DNA from: JACNKV01 sp964422145
GTDB taxonomy: Bacteria; Fidelibacterota; Marinisomatia; Marinisomatales; JACNKV01
Assembly: GCA_964422145.1 (NCBI GenBank)
Contig: CAYQZV010000015.1
Location: forward strand, 1 to 55,781
Reading direction: 5' to 3'
Length of the DNA: 55,781 bases
The stretch's first letter is position 1. Each line of letters starts with the position of its first letter. The notes under the pieces were generated by a model that searched no databases, was not told where the DNA came from, and saw nothing but the letters and a program-made list of their open reading frames with translations. The translations under genes and the position numbers were made by a program. Below are positions 37,415 through 45,067 of the stretch, piece after piece.

Positions 37415-38084
37415 GTTTTAATTTTTTTAGTTTTCGATGTTCAATTCCTTCATCTGAATACATATCCCGTACTGCTTTTCTTAGGTGCTCATCTAACACA
37501 AGGCTTTTCTGCTCAACAATCAAATGGACATCATCCACTTCTTGGATACCCATTTCGGTTTGTTGATCCCTGTACGTATGCCAAACACCGTTATATTCAT
37601 GCGGTGTGCCATATACCTGTAAAATTTTATAACGAAGAATATCTGCAGATGTGAGCTGCGGAAATCCGGTGGGTTTACATTCAATATTTTTCACAACGGA
37701 TGCGAGTAAATAATGATCGATCTCATGATTTTTCATGCTGTAAACGTAAGCAACATTAACAAAATGTAAATCCGTTCGGGTGATTGACACCGAAGATGCT
37801 TGACTGAAAGAGATAGTCGCTTGTTTAATCGGAAGGCGTATTCCTTTTTCGGTTGTGTGGTAGGTTTCCCAATACCGAACATCCATGGTTGTATCAGGGA
37901 TGAGGGACAAGACCGTTGGAAGCGTCGCTCCCCAGTTTGCCAGAGATTCCTTGTTGTGAGTCCATCCTTCCGGGATGGGTGTTCGCATGGGATAATCTGC
38001 CCGGTCAAGAACAGGCGACAGCGGGGGGACACATCCCGCAATAAGAACAAACCCGATCAGAATAACATATTTAGGAATATTCAC
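37401..38084 (-). CDS. Hypothetical lipoprotein
   Basis: A 227-residue lipoprotein with signal peptide and lipobox (VLIAGC, Cys 18). The rest has no motif I recognise. The C-terminus is basic (HRKLKKLKHVDM) and is encoded in the overlap with the Omp85-like gene. Co-transcription suggests a partner role for that outer-membrane protein. Confidence 0.75.
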   Translation of the reverse strand: MNIPKYVILIGFVLIAGCVPPLSPVLDRADYPMRTPIPEGWTHNKESLANWGATLPTVLSLIPDTTMDVRYWETYHTTEKGIRLPIKQATISFSQASSVSITRTDLHFVNVAYVYSMKNHEIDHYLLASVVKNIECKPTGFPQLTSADILRYKILQVYGTPHEYNGVWHTYRDQQTEMGIQEVDDVHLIVEQKSLVLDEHLRKAVRDMYSDEGIEHRKLKKLKHVDM

Positions 38085-38116
38085 GGTGGAATTTAAATCG
38101 GTTTTACCATTGATAT

Positions 38117-38146
38117 AAAAAAAAAGCCCCGGTTCGGGGCTTTTTT
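38117..38146 (-). terminator. Bidirectional rho-independent terminator
   Basis: A GC stem (GCCCCG/CGGGGC) around the 3-base loop GTT is extended by A/T pairs to a 12-pair stem, flanked by A and T runs on both sides. On the minus strand it follows the small two-repeat protein gene and insulates it from the lipoprotein gene. Confidence 0.9.
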
Positions 38147-38160
38147 CTTATAGAAGCCTA

Positions 38161-38388
38161 TTATTTACGGCCTCGTGCCATTTTTGCACGGGAAACGTTT
38201 CCGTCTTTATCGATAAAATACAGGAATCCGGCTTCACGCAGTACTCCGGCATCTGCAACTTTTTCGGCATTCCCGCCGCCTTTACCGGCTCTAGCCATTT
38301 TTGAACGCCATACGTTTCCGTCTTTACCTAAATAATACAGGAAACCTTTTTCTTTTGTAATACCTGTGGTTTTTACGACTTCTGCCAT
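38161..38388 (-). CDS. Small basic protein of two internal repeats
   Basis: A 75-residue protein formed from two copies of a 29-residue unit: TKEKGFLYYLGKDGNVWRSK plus MARAGK, and LREAGFLYFIDKDGNVSRAK plus MARGRK. The units are joined by a glycine-rich linker. GGAGG precedes the ATG. It is strongly basic and soluble. Similar small two-repeat proteins occur as uncharacterised proteins in related phyla, from memory. Its own terminator follows at once, so it is a stand-alone, perhaps strongly expressed, gene. Function unknown; nucleic-acid binding is only a guess. Confidence 0.85.
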   Translation of the reverse strand: MAEVVKTTGITKEKGFLYYLGKDGNVWRSKMARAGKGGGNAEKVADAGVLREAGFLYFIDKDGNVSRAKMARGRK

Positions 38389-38488
38389 AATACCTCCATG
38401 TTAGTTGTTTATTTGTTAATGAACTAAGATTAAATCTGATCCTCACTCAGGAGAAAGTGTACGCCGAGTACCAAATAAATGTCAAGAC

Positions 38489-38518
38489 TTTTTCTCGACG
38501 AACGACCGACGAGAAAAA
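38489..38518. repeat. Inverted repeat upstream of the small two-repeat protein gene
   Basis: Nine-base arms TTTTTCTCG and CGAGAAAAA around 12 bases that themselves contain CGA-rich direct repeats. It lies 101 bases upstream of the small protein's start and 58 bases before tRNA-Arg. It could be an operator or a transcript hairpin. Confidence 0.5.
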
Positions 38519-38576
38519 ATATCGTGTTTTTCAAGGATTCTTCCTAACTTTCCACCCGTTGTTTTATATGATTTAT

Positions 38577-38650
38577 GCCCCGGTAGCTCAGCTGGATAGA
38601 GCAACAGCCTTCTAAGCTGTGGGCCACAGGTTCGAATCCTGTCCGGGGTA
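38577..38650 (+). tRNA. tRNA-Arg (TCT), integration site of the genomic island
   Basis: Full cloverleaf: acceptor arms 38577-38583 and 38643-38649 (one G-U), anticodon stem ACAGC/GCTGT around CTTCTAA giving anticodon TCT, T arm ACAGG/CCTGT with loop TTCGAAT, discriminator A; CCA is not encoded. The last 22 bases of the gene plus 5 flanking bases recur at 53726-53752. Confidence 0.96.
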
Positions 38651-38655
38651 CAACC
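38629..38655 (+). repeat. Attachment-site direct repeat, tRNA side
   Basis: The 3' end of tRNA-Arg plus five following bases. It matches 53726-53752 in the same orientation at 26 of 27 positions. This is the classical signature of site-specific integration into a tRNA gene. Confidence 0.85.
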
Positions 38656-38680
38656 ATTTTCCCTCAGCAGAATTCATCGT

Positions 38681-39151
38681 TTATTGGTAAAAGTTTTGAA
38701 TTGTTTTCTTTGATACTGAGTAATTAACACCGGCATCACAACCAACGTGCAAAGTACCACCGGTAATAACCCTGGCAAAAATACCCTCTCGCGGCATTAT
38801 ACAATCACCTGTAATTGTTTTTATTGCACAGGCAGCATGGCATTCCTTCCCAATCTGGGTCACTTCTAACACGATCCCAGTTCCAAGATTTATACGATCT
38901 CCAATTCCGATATCGCTGAAATCAACACCCCGCGTTACGATATTTTCCGCAAATGCTCCATTAGCAAGCTCCGGAATCATGTCTTTCATTCTATCTATAC
39001 TCTCACCAGGCAGTAATGAAACCTGACGGTGCCAATTCCCAGCATGAGCATCAGATTCGATTCCCCAGCCCTGTTTAAAGACAGCGGTCTTAACATTTTT
39101 TTTAACGATACCCTTTTTCTTGCTTACGCAAATCGCTTCAATATATCCCAT
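38681..39151 (-). CDS. MOSC-domain protein
   Basis: A 156-residue single MOSC domain. Conserved features are the HAGNWHRQVSLL stretch, FAENI and the cysteine in GKECHAACAI that is the sulphur-carrying position of MOSC proteins. Such domains bind or sulphurate molybdenum cofactor or detoxify related compounds. It is the last gene of the molybdenum-cofactor cluster, 3 bases after moeA, so a role in modifying the cofactor of the island's molybdoenzyme is likely. Confidence 0.9.
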   Translation of the reverse strand: MGYIEAICVSKKKGIVKKNVKTAVFKQGWGIESDAHAGNWHRQVSLLPGESIDRMKDMIPELANGAFAENIVTRGVDFSDIGIGDRINLGTGIVLEVTQIGKECHAACAIKTITGDCIMPREGIFARVITGGTLHVGCDAGVNYSVSKKTIQNFYQ

Positions 39152-39154
39152 GTG

Positions 39155-40360
39155 TTACTCCGTGAAGTTATAAACGTTTATTAGTTGGTCTAGCTGGAAC
39201 TCTTCGTATGCTCCCACCAGGATGTATCCATCAGCTTGACCGATGGATGTCAGCATATGTGAGCCTTGCTTAGGAACCAATGTAACAATCGGAACGCTCT
39301 CTTCGCTTTGGCTCAATCGAACTCTGAAAAATTGAGATCTATCAGAGGAGTTTTTAATGCTTTCCTTCAGCTTGGCACAAACAGTTGGCAGTTCCATTGC
39401 CTTGCCGGCTTGCCTGTTGATCATTCTTTTCACATAATAGTGAAAGCAGATGAAAGCTGATACAGGATTCCCGGGAAGCCCCACAAGTGCTGTATTGTCC
39501 TTGCTAGCGAAGAACAATGGTTTCCCCGGTTTTTGAAGTATCTTCCAGAAGATCTCTTTGAACCCAACTTCTGCTGCCGCGGCTTTCACATGATCGTGTG
39601 GACCGACGGATACTCCACCAGTACAAATGATCAAATCACTTTCTTTTGCAGCTCTTTCGATCGCTCTCATCGTCATATTATACTCATCCCTTATGCGCTC
39701 TGATCTGATTAATGCCGCCCCGGAAGCGATAATTGCTCTGCGCATCATGGGTGTGTTTGAATCATAGATTCTGCCTGCAGACGGATCATGAGAATCAGCA
39801 TTGATTTCATCTCCTGTCACAAGGAGGGTTACGTTCGGGCGTGCAAATACTTTGACCTCTTGAACACCAACCGAAGCCAATAAGCCGATCTGTGGAGCCC
39901 CTAGTACTGAACCTGACGTAAGCAGGATACTCCCTTCTGTGAACTCCTCTCCAGCTTTTCGAACGTGCTGTCCTTTCTTGCGTACTTTTAAGATCTGAAC
40001 CTTTCCTTTTGACTCAACACAGTCTTCAATCGGAATGACAGTATCACATCCAACTGGTATCTTAGCTCCAGTGCTTATTCTGATCGGTTCAGCTAACTCG
40101 AAAGTTTTGGTGAAGGGTGTGCCAGCTTGGCTCTCGCCTGCAATCTTAAATACTGTAGATTTCTCAATATCTGAACTTAGTGATTCAAAATTGATGGCAA
40201 ATCCGTCCATTGCACTGTTATCAAAACTCGGCATTGGGATGGGGGATTTGATCTCCTCTGCAAGAATTCTACCTCCGGAATCATCCAACGAGAGTGTTTC
40301 GGTTCTGCGTCTGATTGGGAAATCATTCATGAGCTGGATCGCTTTATTTACATCAATCAT
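39155..40360 (-). CDS. moeA: Molybdopterin molybdenumtransferase MoeA
   Basis: Inserts molybdate into adenylylated molybdopterin. The 401-residue protein has the MoeA order: SPIPMPSFDNSAMDGFA near residues 50-66, TGAKIPVGCDTVI, then the MoeA/MogA-fold core with CTGGVSVGPHDHVK and LPGNPVSAFICF, and a C-terminal domain. I chose ATG 40360 with GGAG 8 bases upstream; a start at 40417 would overlap the previous gene and add residues foreign to the family. Confidence 0.94.
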   Translation of the reverse strand: MIDVNKAIQLMNDFPIRRRTETLSLDDSGGRILAEEIKSPIPMPSFDNSAMDGFAINFESLSSDIEKSTVFKIAGESQAGTPFTKTFELAEPIRISTGAKIPVGCDTVIPIEDCVESKGKVQILKVRKKGQHVRKAGEEFTEGSILLTSGSVLGAPQIGLLASVGVQEVKVFARPNVTLLVTGDEINADSHDPSAGRIYDSNTPMMRRAIIASGAALIRSERIRDEYNMTMRAIERAAKESDLIICTGGVSVGPHDHVKAAAAEVGFKEIFWKILQKPGKPLFFASKDNTALVGLPGNPVSAFICFHYYVKRMINRQAGKAMELPTVCAKLKESIKNSSDRSQFFRVRLSQSEESVPIVTLVPKQGSHMLTSIGQADGYILVGAYEEFQLDQLINVYNFTE

Positions 40361-40398
40361 TATATCTTCTCCGCAAGTATTTCCGATAAGCAATCCGT

Positions 40399-41307
40399 TT
40401 AATGCCCACCGCCCCACATCATCGGGAAGACGTGCAACAATCCTGGGAATAATGCTTCAAGGCTCTCTTGAGCTCCCTTCGAACTGCCCGGTAGGTTTAT
40501 GATCATTGTCTCACCACGGACACCTGCCAGTTCCCTGGAGAGCATTGCGAAGGGGGTGCGGTCTTTTCCGTGTTTTCTAATTGCCTCAGCGATCCCAGGA
40601 GCTTGCTTGTCAAGGAGACCAGCTGTGGATTCCGGTGTCATATCCTTGGGCCCGAATCCAGTACCACCTGTTGTGAAGATCAAATTCATCTGATCTTTAT
40701 CAGCGAGAGTCTTCACCCTATTCGTGATTTGATTCTGATTGTCGGGTAACACATCATAGATTGGTACTTCAATCCCTCTTTTCTCCAAAAATGATTTAAT
40801 AATCTGTCCCGATTTATCCTTTCGCGTTCCAGCATAAGTCGAGTCAGAGATAACCAACACGGCTGCTTTCAGCGCTTGTTCAAAGGTATCGGTAAAATCA
40901 CCTTTACCACCTTTCTTGTGAATCACTTCAATCTCTGAAATTCTAAGCTGACTGTCTAATGGTTTCAACATATCTAAAGCATTGAGCAGCGCAACTGTGA
41001 CCGCTGTGATTGCTTCTATTTCTATACCGGTCTTCCATACTGTTTTTGCCGACGCTGTAGCAGTCAATGAATCAGTCCCTAATTCAAATTCAATCTCGAT
41101 TTGATCAACAGGTATCGTGTGGCAAAAAACAATTAGTTTAGAGGTTGATTTACCTGCCATAATCCCAGCAGCTCTTGCCACTTCGAGTACATTCCCTTTT
41201 GGAACAGAATTTTCCTTGATCCTTTTGATCGTTTCTGGAGAGGTATATAATGTCCCCTGCGCTTTAGCGGTACGCAGAGTGTTGAATTTTGCACTTACAT
41301 CAATCAT
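40399..41307 (-). CDS. moaCB: MoaC-MoaB (MogA-like) bifunctional fusion
   Basis: Two cofactor enzymes in one 302-residue chain. Residues 1-150 are MoaC, cyclic pyranopterin synthase accessory protein (VFCHTIPVDQIEIEFE, IEIEAITAVTVALLNALDM, KKGGKGDF). Residues 155-302 are MoaB/MogA-like, the molybdopterin adenylyltransferase (SDSTYAGTRKDKSG, FTTGGTGFGPKDMTPE, LPGSSKGAQESL). The fusion type is known from other bacteria. Together with MoaA and MoeA it covers the first and late steps. It overlaps the permease gene by 8 bases. Confidence 0.93.
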   Translation of the reverse strand: MIDVSAKFNTLRTAKAQGTLYTSPETIKRIKENSVPKGNVLEVARAAGIMAGKSTSKLIVFCHTIPVDQIEIEFELGTDSLTATASAKTVWKTGIEIEAITAVTVALLNALDMLKPLDSQLRISEIEVIHKKGGKGDFTDTFEQALKAAVLVISDSTYAGTRKDKSGQIIKSFLEKRGIEVPIYDVLPDNQNQITNRVKTLADKDQMNLIFTTGGTGFGPKDMTPESTAGLLDKQAPGIAEAIRKHGKDRTPFAMLSRELAGVRGETMIINLPGSSKGAQESLEALFPGLLHVFPMMWGGGH

Positions 41308-42538
41308 GATCTATTTCCTTTACAATTTGATTTTTGAGCCCCAATAAATAGGGAAGTAAATATTCCAACGACTTTCCTGCGATCAGGGCGATTAGCAGGT
41401 TACGAGTTAACAAAGATAGCACAGCCACAACTGAAATCACTAGGAGATCCAGATGATTTTCAGCATTTTTGGAGAAAGCGATCATTCTCCATGAATCAAA
41501 GATCAGTAACCCCGCCAACAGAGGAACTGGGATAAGGAAGACCAAGCTCGTGACTCCTGGGATGAGGGCTAACATGAGCAAGCTAATTCCTAGGATAATA
41601 GTTGTTCCTCCTGTCTTCCCTCCAAATTGGGCATGGGCTGCCATTCCTCCTGCACCATGACACATGGGAAACCCGCCCAAAAACCCAATAAAAACGTTTC
41701 CTGTACCGATCGTTGCAGCGAGACGTTCTGGAGTGACTCTCTGAGCCTGTTCACCCCACAGTTCATGACTCGTCCTCGACGCAGCAAAAACAGCATTCCC
41801 GAGTGTCAGCGGTAATTGTGGCAAGATAAGCAAAACAAAACTTTGAGAGAGAAAGTGAAGTTGAGGATACTTCACAGAAATCAGGTGATTCGAGCCAGCG
41901 ATCCCTCTATCAATCCCTATATATTGGAAAATGAGGATACTCGCAATCACGATTAGTAAGACTCCAGGAATCTTTGGTGTTGACCTTAACACAACCAGCA
42001 TGAGTAATACGAATATGAGAGTCAATATTTTTAGCCAAACAGCCATTTCTAAATTGGTATGTAGAAATCCTCCTCGCTCAATAACCAGACTTACTGCTTT
42101 CTGGGCAAGAATCAATCCAATACCCACTTGTATTCCAACGGTCACAGCAGGTGTGAACCAGGTTTCGATACGACTGATCAGCTTTGTCGAAACCAAGAAA
42201 AGCAGAAGGATTCCATAGAATACGGCTGTACTAGATATGAACTCTATTGAGAAACCATGAGAAAGGGCTAAAACTGCTACGGCTTTTAAAGGTTGCACAG
42301 AAATGGGAACTTTGTACAACCATCCCGTGATGACATAAATAATACCCCACAACAGCAACAGTCTACCCAGTGGAAATTCGTTAAAAACCACTAATCCAAA
42401 TGTCAGAGGGAGCAGGGTTCCAAGATCAGCCACAGCTCCAGACCATTCATTTACGGCAAAACTGTTCTTCAATACCGAACCTTTAGTGTCATGACTATTT
42501 GCACTTTTCCTGTGCCTTAGTGACAAATCATCCCCCAA
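41300..42538 (-). CDS. MOT1/SulP-type molybdate permease
   Basis: A 412-residue membrane protein with about 10-12 hydrophobic segments. Family motifs are GAVADLGTLLPL near the N-terminus, VPISVQPLKAVAV, QLPLTLGNAVFAASR and GFLGGFPMCHGAGGMAAHAQFGG, which together are characteristic of MOT1-type high-affinity molybdate transporters of the SulP superfamily. It overlaps both neighbours in the cofactor operon, which strongly supports molybdate (or tungstate) import for the island's enzyme. The substrate is inferred from family and context. Confidence 0.88.
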   Translation of the reverse strand: MGDDLSLRHRKSANSHDTKGSVLKNSFAVNEWSGAVADLGTLLPLTFGLVVFNEFPLGRLLLLWGIIYVITGWLYKVPISVQPLKAVAVLALSHGFSIEFISSTAVFYGILLLFLVSTKLISRIETWFTPAVTVGIQVGIGLILAQKAVSLVIERGGFLHTNLEMAVWLKILTLIFVLLMLVVLRSTPKIPGVLLIVIASILIFQYIGIDRGIAGSNHLISVKYPQLHFLSQSFVLLILPQLPLTLGNAVFAASRTSHELWGEQAQRVTPERLAATIGTGNVFIGFLGGFPMCHGAGGMAAHAQFGGKTGGTTIILGISLLMLALIPGVTSLVFLIPVPLLAGLLIFDSWRMIAFSKNAENHLDLLVISVVAVLSLLTRNLLIALIAGKSLEYLLPYLLGLKNQIVKEIDHD

Positions 42539-43604
42539 TCTCAGACATTGAAGAGTATCCCTTTTTTGCTAAACCAGCTTCAGTTGCGTGTCCATCAATT
42601 GCGCGTTTTTGGATAAGGTTGGTAATTAAACTCTGAATCTTTTTACTGCTGAGTTTCTGTTCCATACAGCGTTTCAAATTCAATTTGCTATGACCGTACA
42701 GACAGGTCTTTACATCCCCGTTTGCTGTAACTCTGATTCGGTTACATGTACCGCAGAAAGAACGACTAAATCCGGCGATAATACCCACTCTCCCAACAAA
42801 CCCCTCTGGCGATGAGATTAATGCTGTACTTTCCCTGCAATCCCCTTCAAAAATACTCGGATACGCATTAAGAAGCGTATCAATTATATTCGATCGCTGA
42901 GTGCTAAATGCGGCCCTAGGTTTACCATTAAAAGGCATTTCCTCGATAAATCGAATATCAAGGGGTTGACTCTTTGCTAATTCAGCAAACGGAATAATCT
43001 CATCATCGTTTATTCCATTTTGAACAACAACATTGATCTTCACTTTTAATCCGTATATCAAAGCAGTTTCGATTGATTGCCATACTTTGTCAAATGAGGA
43101 TCGCTGCGTTATCTCTGAGAAGCGTGATGGTTTAAGAGTGTCAAGGCTAATGTTAACGCTTGAGAATTTATGATGCAGTAGTCCGGGAAGAAGATCGCCA
43201 AGTAAGACACCGTTTGTTGTAATGTGTACTGAATCAATTCCATCTAAGCCATAAGCATATTGCATGATCTCAGGTGTCCCAGGCCATACAAGAGGTTCCC
43301 CTCCCGTCAACCTGAGTTTTTTAACACCCATATCTGCGAATAGTGTCAAAACTCTCTTCATTTCGTTGAGGGTAAGTCGAGGTTTTTCCAACAGGGATTT
43401 ATTCGGACCATCGGGCATGCAATAGCAGCAACGCAAATTACAATTGGATGTCACCGCTAGACGTAGATAGTCAATCACCCTTCCGTATGTATCAGATAAT
43501 CGATTTAATGGTGCTTGGGTGAGGCGAGATGTAAAAGCAGATGCTGCAGGTGCACTGCCTGTTATAGCATCATGATTAGAATTATTTGTGTATTCGATAT
43601 GCAT
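42528..43604 (-). CDS. moaA: GTP 3',8-cyclase MoaA
   Basis: Radical-SAM enzyme that starts molybdenum-cofactor synthesis from GTP. The 358-residue protein has the N-terminal 4Fe-4S motif CNLRCCYC (Cys 55, 59, 62), RLTGGEPL, the second cluster in SFCGTCNRIRV and a further Cys in DVKTCLYG, and ends in the required GG dipeptide. An unusual N-terminal extension of about 40 residues precedes RVIDYLRLAV. GGAG is only 2 bases before the ATG, so the ribosome-binding site is odd and the true start may differ. Confidence 0.93.
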   Translation of the reverse strand: MHIEYTNNSNHDAITGSAPAASAFTSRLTQAPLNRLSDTYGRVIDYLRLAVTSNCNLRCCYCMPDGPNKSLLEKPRLTLNEMKRVLTLFADMGVKKLRLTGGEPLVWPGTPEIMQYAYGLDGIDSVHITTNGVLLGDLLPGLLHHKFSSVNISLDTLKPSRFSEITQRSSFDKVWQSIETALIYGLKVKINVVVQNGINDDEIIPFAELAKSQPLDIRFIEEMPFNGKPRAAFSTQRSNIIDTLLNAYPSIFEGDCRESTALISSPEGFVGRVGIIAGFSRSFCGTCNRIRVTANGDVKTCLYGHSKLNLKRCMEQKLSSKKIQSLITNLIQKRAIDGHATEAGLAKKGYSSMSEIGG

Positions 43605-43717
43605 TCTCCTTCCAGTGGGAGCTAATCACCGTGTTTCCTTAGTGACCGTATCGGCTTCATGTCATATCGTGAAACGACTTAGACAATTCGGCTAAGAGAA
43701 TTAGTTTTAATTATGCT

Positions 43718-43738
43718 GAGTTATATCGTATATAACTC
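43718..43738. promoter_or_regulatory. Perfect inverted repeat upstream of the moa operon
   Basis: GAGTTATAT-CGT-ATATAACTC lies between the chaperone gene and moaA. It has the TTATAT/ATATAA look of ModE-type boxes, but no ModE gene is in the window. It is a candidate operator for a separate moa promoter. Confidence 0.5.
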
Positions 43739-43751
43739 TTCCTTATATGAA

Positions 43752-44357
43752 TTAAGTGCAATATGCACAATCCAGTTTTGTGAAATGGTTCAGTAATTTA
43801 CCCAGGTTCTCGTAGAATTCATGATCTGTGGCTTCGAGTAATTTATCCACAAATAGCGGTACCCATACATTCAGGTGTTTGGTGAAAAAATCAGAACTGA
43901 GTTTCAATAACTTTTCATCTTGTTTTACAACGCTGTTAAAAAGGAGGTAATACATGAATTCCAGTTCTGTGGAAATGTGATCCGGAGGTTCCTTGTTCTC
44001 ATCACTAGGATCCAGCCCAGCAGCGAGATAGAAATCTATTACCTGCTGGGTTGATTCACCCATAACCAGCTTCTGATTGTCCAGATATACCGAACTATAT
44101 GGGGCAGCTGCTAATTGGTATGGTCCAACAAATAATCTTGAATATTCTACCTGGAGACCATCTAGAAACTCCATATCACCCTGAGGTCGTCGTTCTACTA
44201 ACTGACGGGCTATACTACCCAACTCCAAACCTAATTCATTAAATACATTTACAATTAAGTTTGAATTTTCTGTAAAGCTTTCCTCTGGATATTTGAACAT
44301 ATCCGATAGTAGTTTATACGCATTCGCCCTCAGGGCGTCTTGTGAAGCTTCAGCCAT
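43752..44357 (-). CDS. TorD/DmsD-family redox-enzyme maturation chaperone
   Basis: A 201-residue helical chaperone that binds the twin-arginine signal of a molybdoenzyme and keeps it unfolded until cofactor insertion. It has the family features YKLLSDMFKYPEE near the N-terminus, EYSRLFVGP and the EPPDHISTELEFMYYL signature (E-x2-D-H-I). It lies 9 bases after the iron-sulphur subunit gene in the same operon as the molybdoenzyme, so it is almost certainly its dedicated chaperone (ArrD-like if the enzyme is ArrA). Confidence 0.93.
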   Translation of the reverse strand: MAEASQDALRANAYKLLSDMFKYPEESFTENSNLIVNVFNELGLELGSIARQLVERRPQGDMEFLDGLQVEYSRLFVGPYQLAAAPYSSVYLDNQKLVMGESTQQVIDFYLAAGLDPSDENKEPPDHISTELEFMYYLLFNSVVKQDEKLLKLSSDFFTKHLNVWVPLFVDKLLEATDHEFYENLGKLLNHFTKLDCAYCT

Positions 44358-44366
44358 CAGTATTCT

Positions 44367-45056
44367 TTAGAATTCATCTACGTAGAATACTTTAGGCCGA
44401 GTACCCTTTTCCTTCAAAAGGGTGAAGGTACTACGTTTGTCAATCAGCTTCTTTTCCTCACTCTTGAGATTATCCAAATCGATAAGCATACGGGCATCAG
44501 CCGGACACGTAACAACACACCACGGCTTATTACCATCGATTAGGCGATGGTCACAGAGCGTACATTTTTCAACAATCTCTTCGCGTCGTACACCATCATA
44601 GGTCTTTGCGCGATCAGGATTGTAATGCGGGAAAGGAACGTCATCGAATTTCTCAGCAACTTCTTTCGGACTTGAAGTTATTCCCGGCATAATCGCTTCA
44701 TCATCTTCACGCCACTGGTGTTGCTGCTCCTCATTGAAGCTGATAACATCGTAGGGGCATGCCAGTTCACATTCCCTACAACCAATACATTCATCTGGAT
44801 CATGTAACGTAAGTCCATTCTCAGATTTATGCATTGCCTGCGTGGGGCATTCTTTAACACAAGCGGCATTTTCACAATGGTTACACAATTTGGGGATGTA
44901 CTTCCATTTCACATCCGGAAAAGTACCAATCGTTTCCTGTGTATGAAACGACCAATGGAAATCGTGATCAAGATTATTTTCAGTTTTACAGGCTATGTCA
45001 CAACCGGCACAGCCTACACAATTATTCAGATCGATAATCAATCCATAGTTAGCCAT
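44367..45056 (-). CDS. arrB: Four-cluster iron-sulphur electron-transfer subunit (ArrB-like)
   Basis: Passes electrons to the catalytic subunit. The 229-residue protein carries four cysteine groups for four [4Fe-4S] clusters: CVGCAGCDIAC, CNHCENAACVKECP, CIGCRECELACP and CTLC...CVVTCP, as in DmsB, TtrB and ArrB. It has no signal peptide, so it must be exported as a complex with the twin-arginine catalytic subunit. There is no adjacent membrane-anchor gene, unlike DmsC or NrfD systems, but as in the arrAB operon of Shewanella. The name depends on the identity of the catalytic subunit. Confidence 0.82.
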   Translation of the reverse strand: MANYGLIIDLNNCVGCAGCDIACKTENNLDHDFHWSFHTQETIGTFPDVKWKYIPKLCNHCENAACVKECPTQAMHKSENGLTLHDPDECIGCRECELACPYDVISFNEEQQHQWREDDEAIMPGITSSPKEVAEKFDDVPFPHYNPDRAKTYDGVRREEIVEKCTLCDHRLIDGNKPWCVVTCPADARMLIDLDNLKSEEKKLIDKRSTFTLLKEKGTRPKVFYVDEF

Positions 45057-45067
45057 GAATAACTCCT

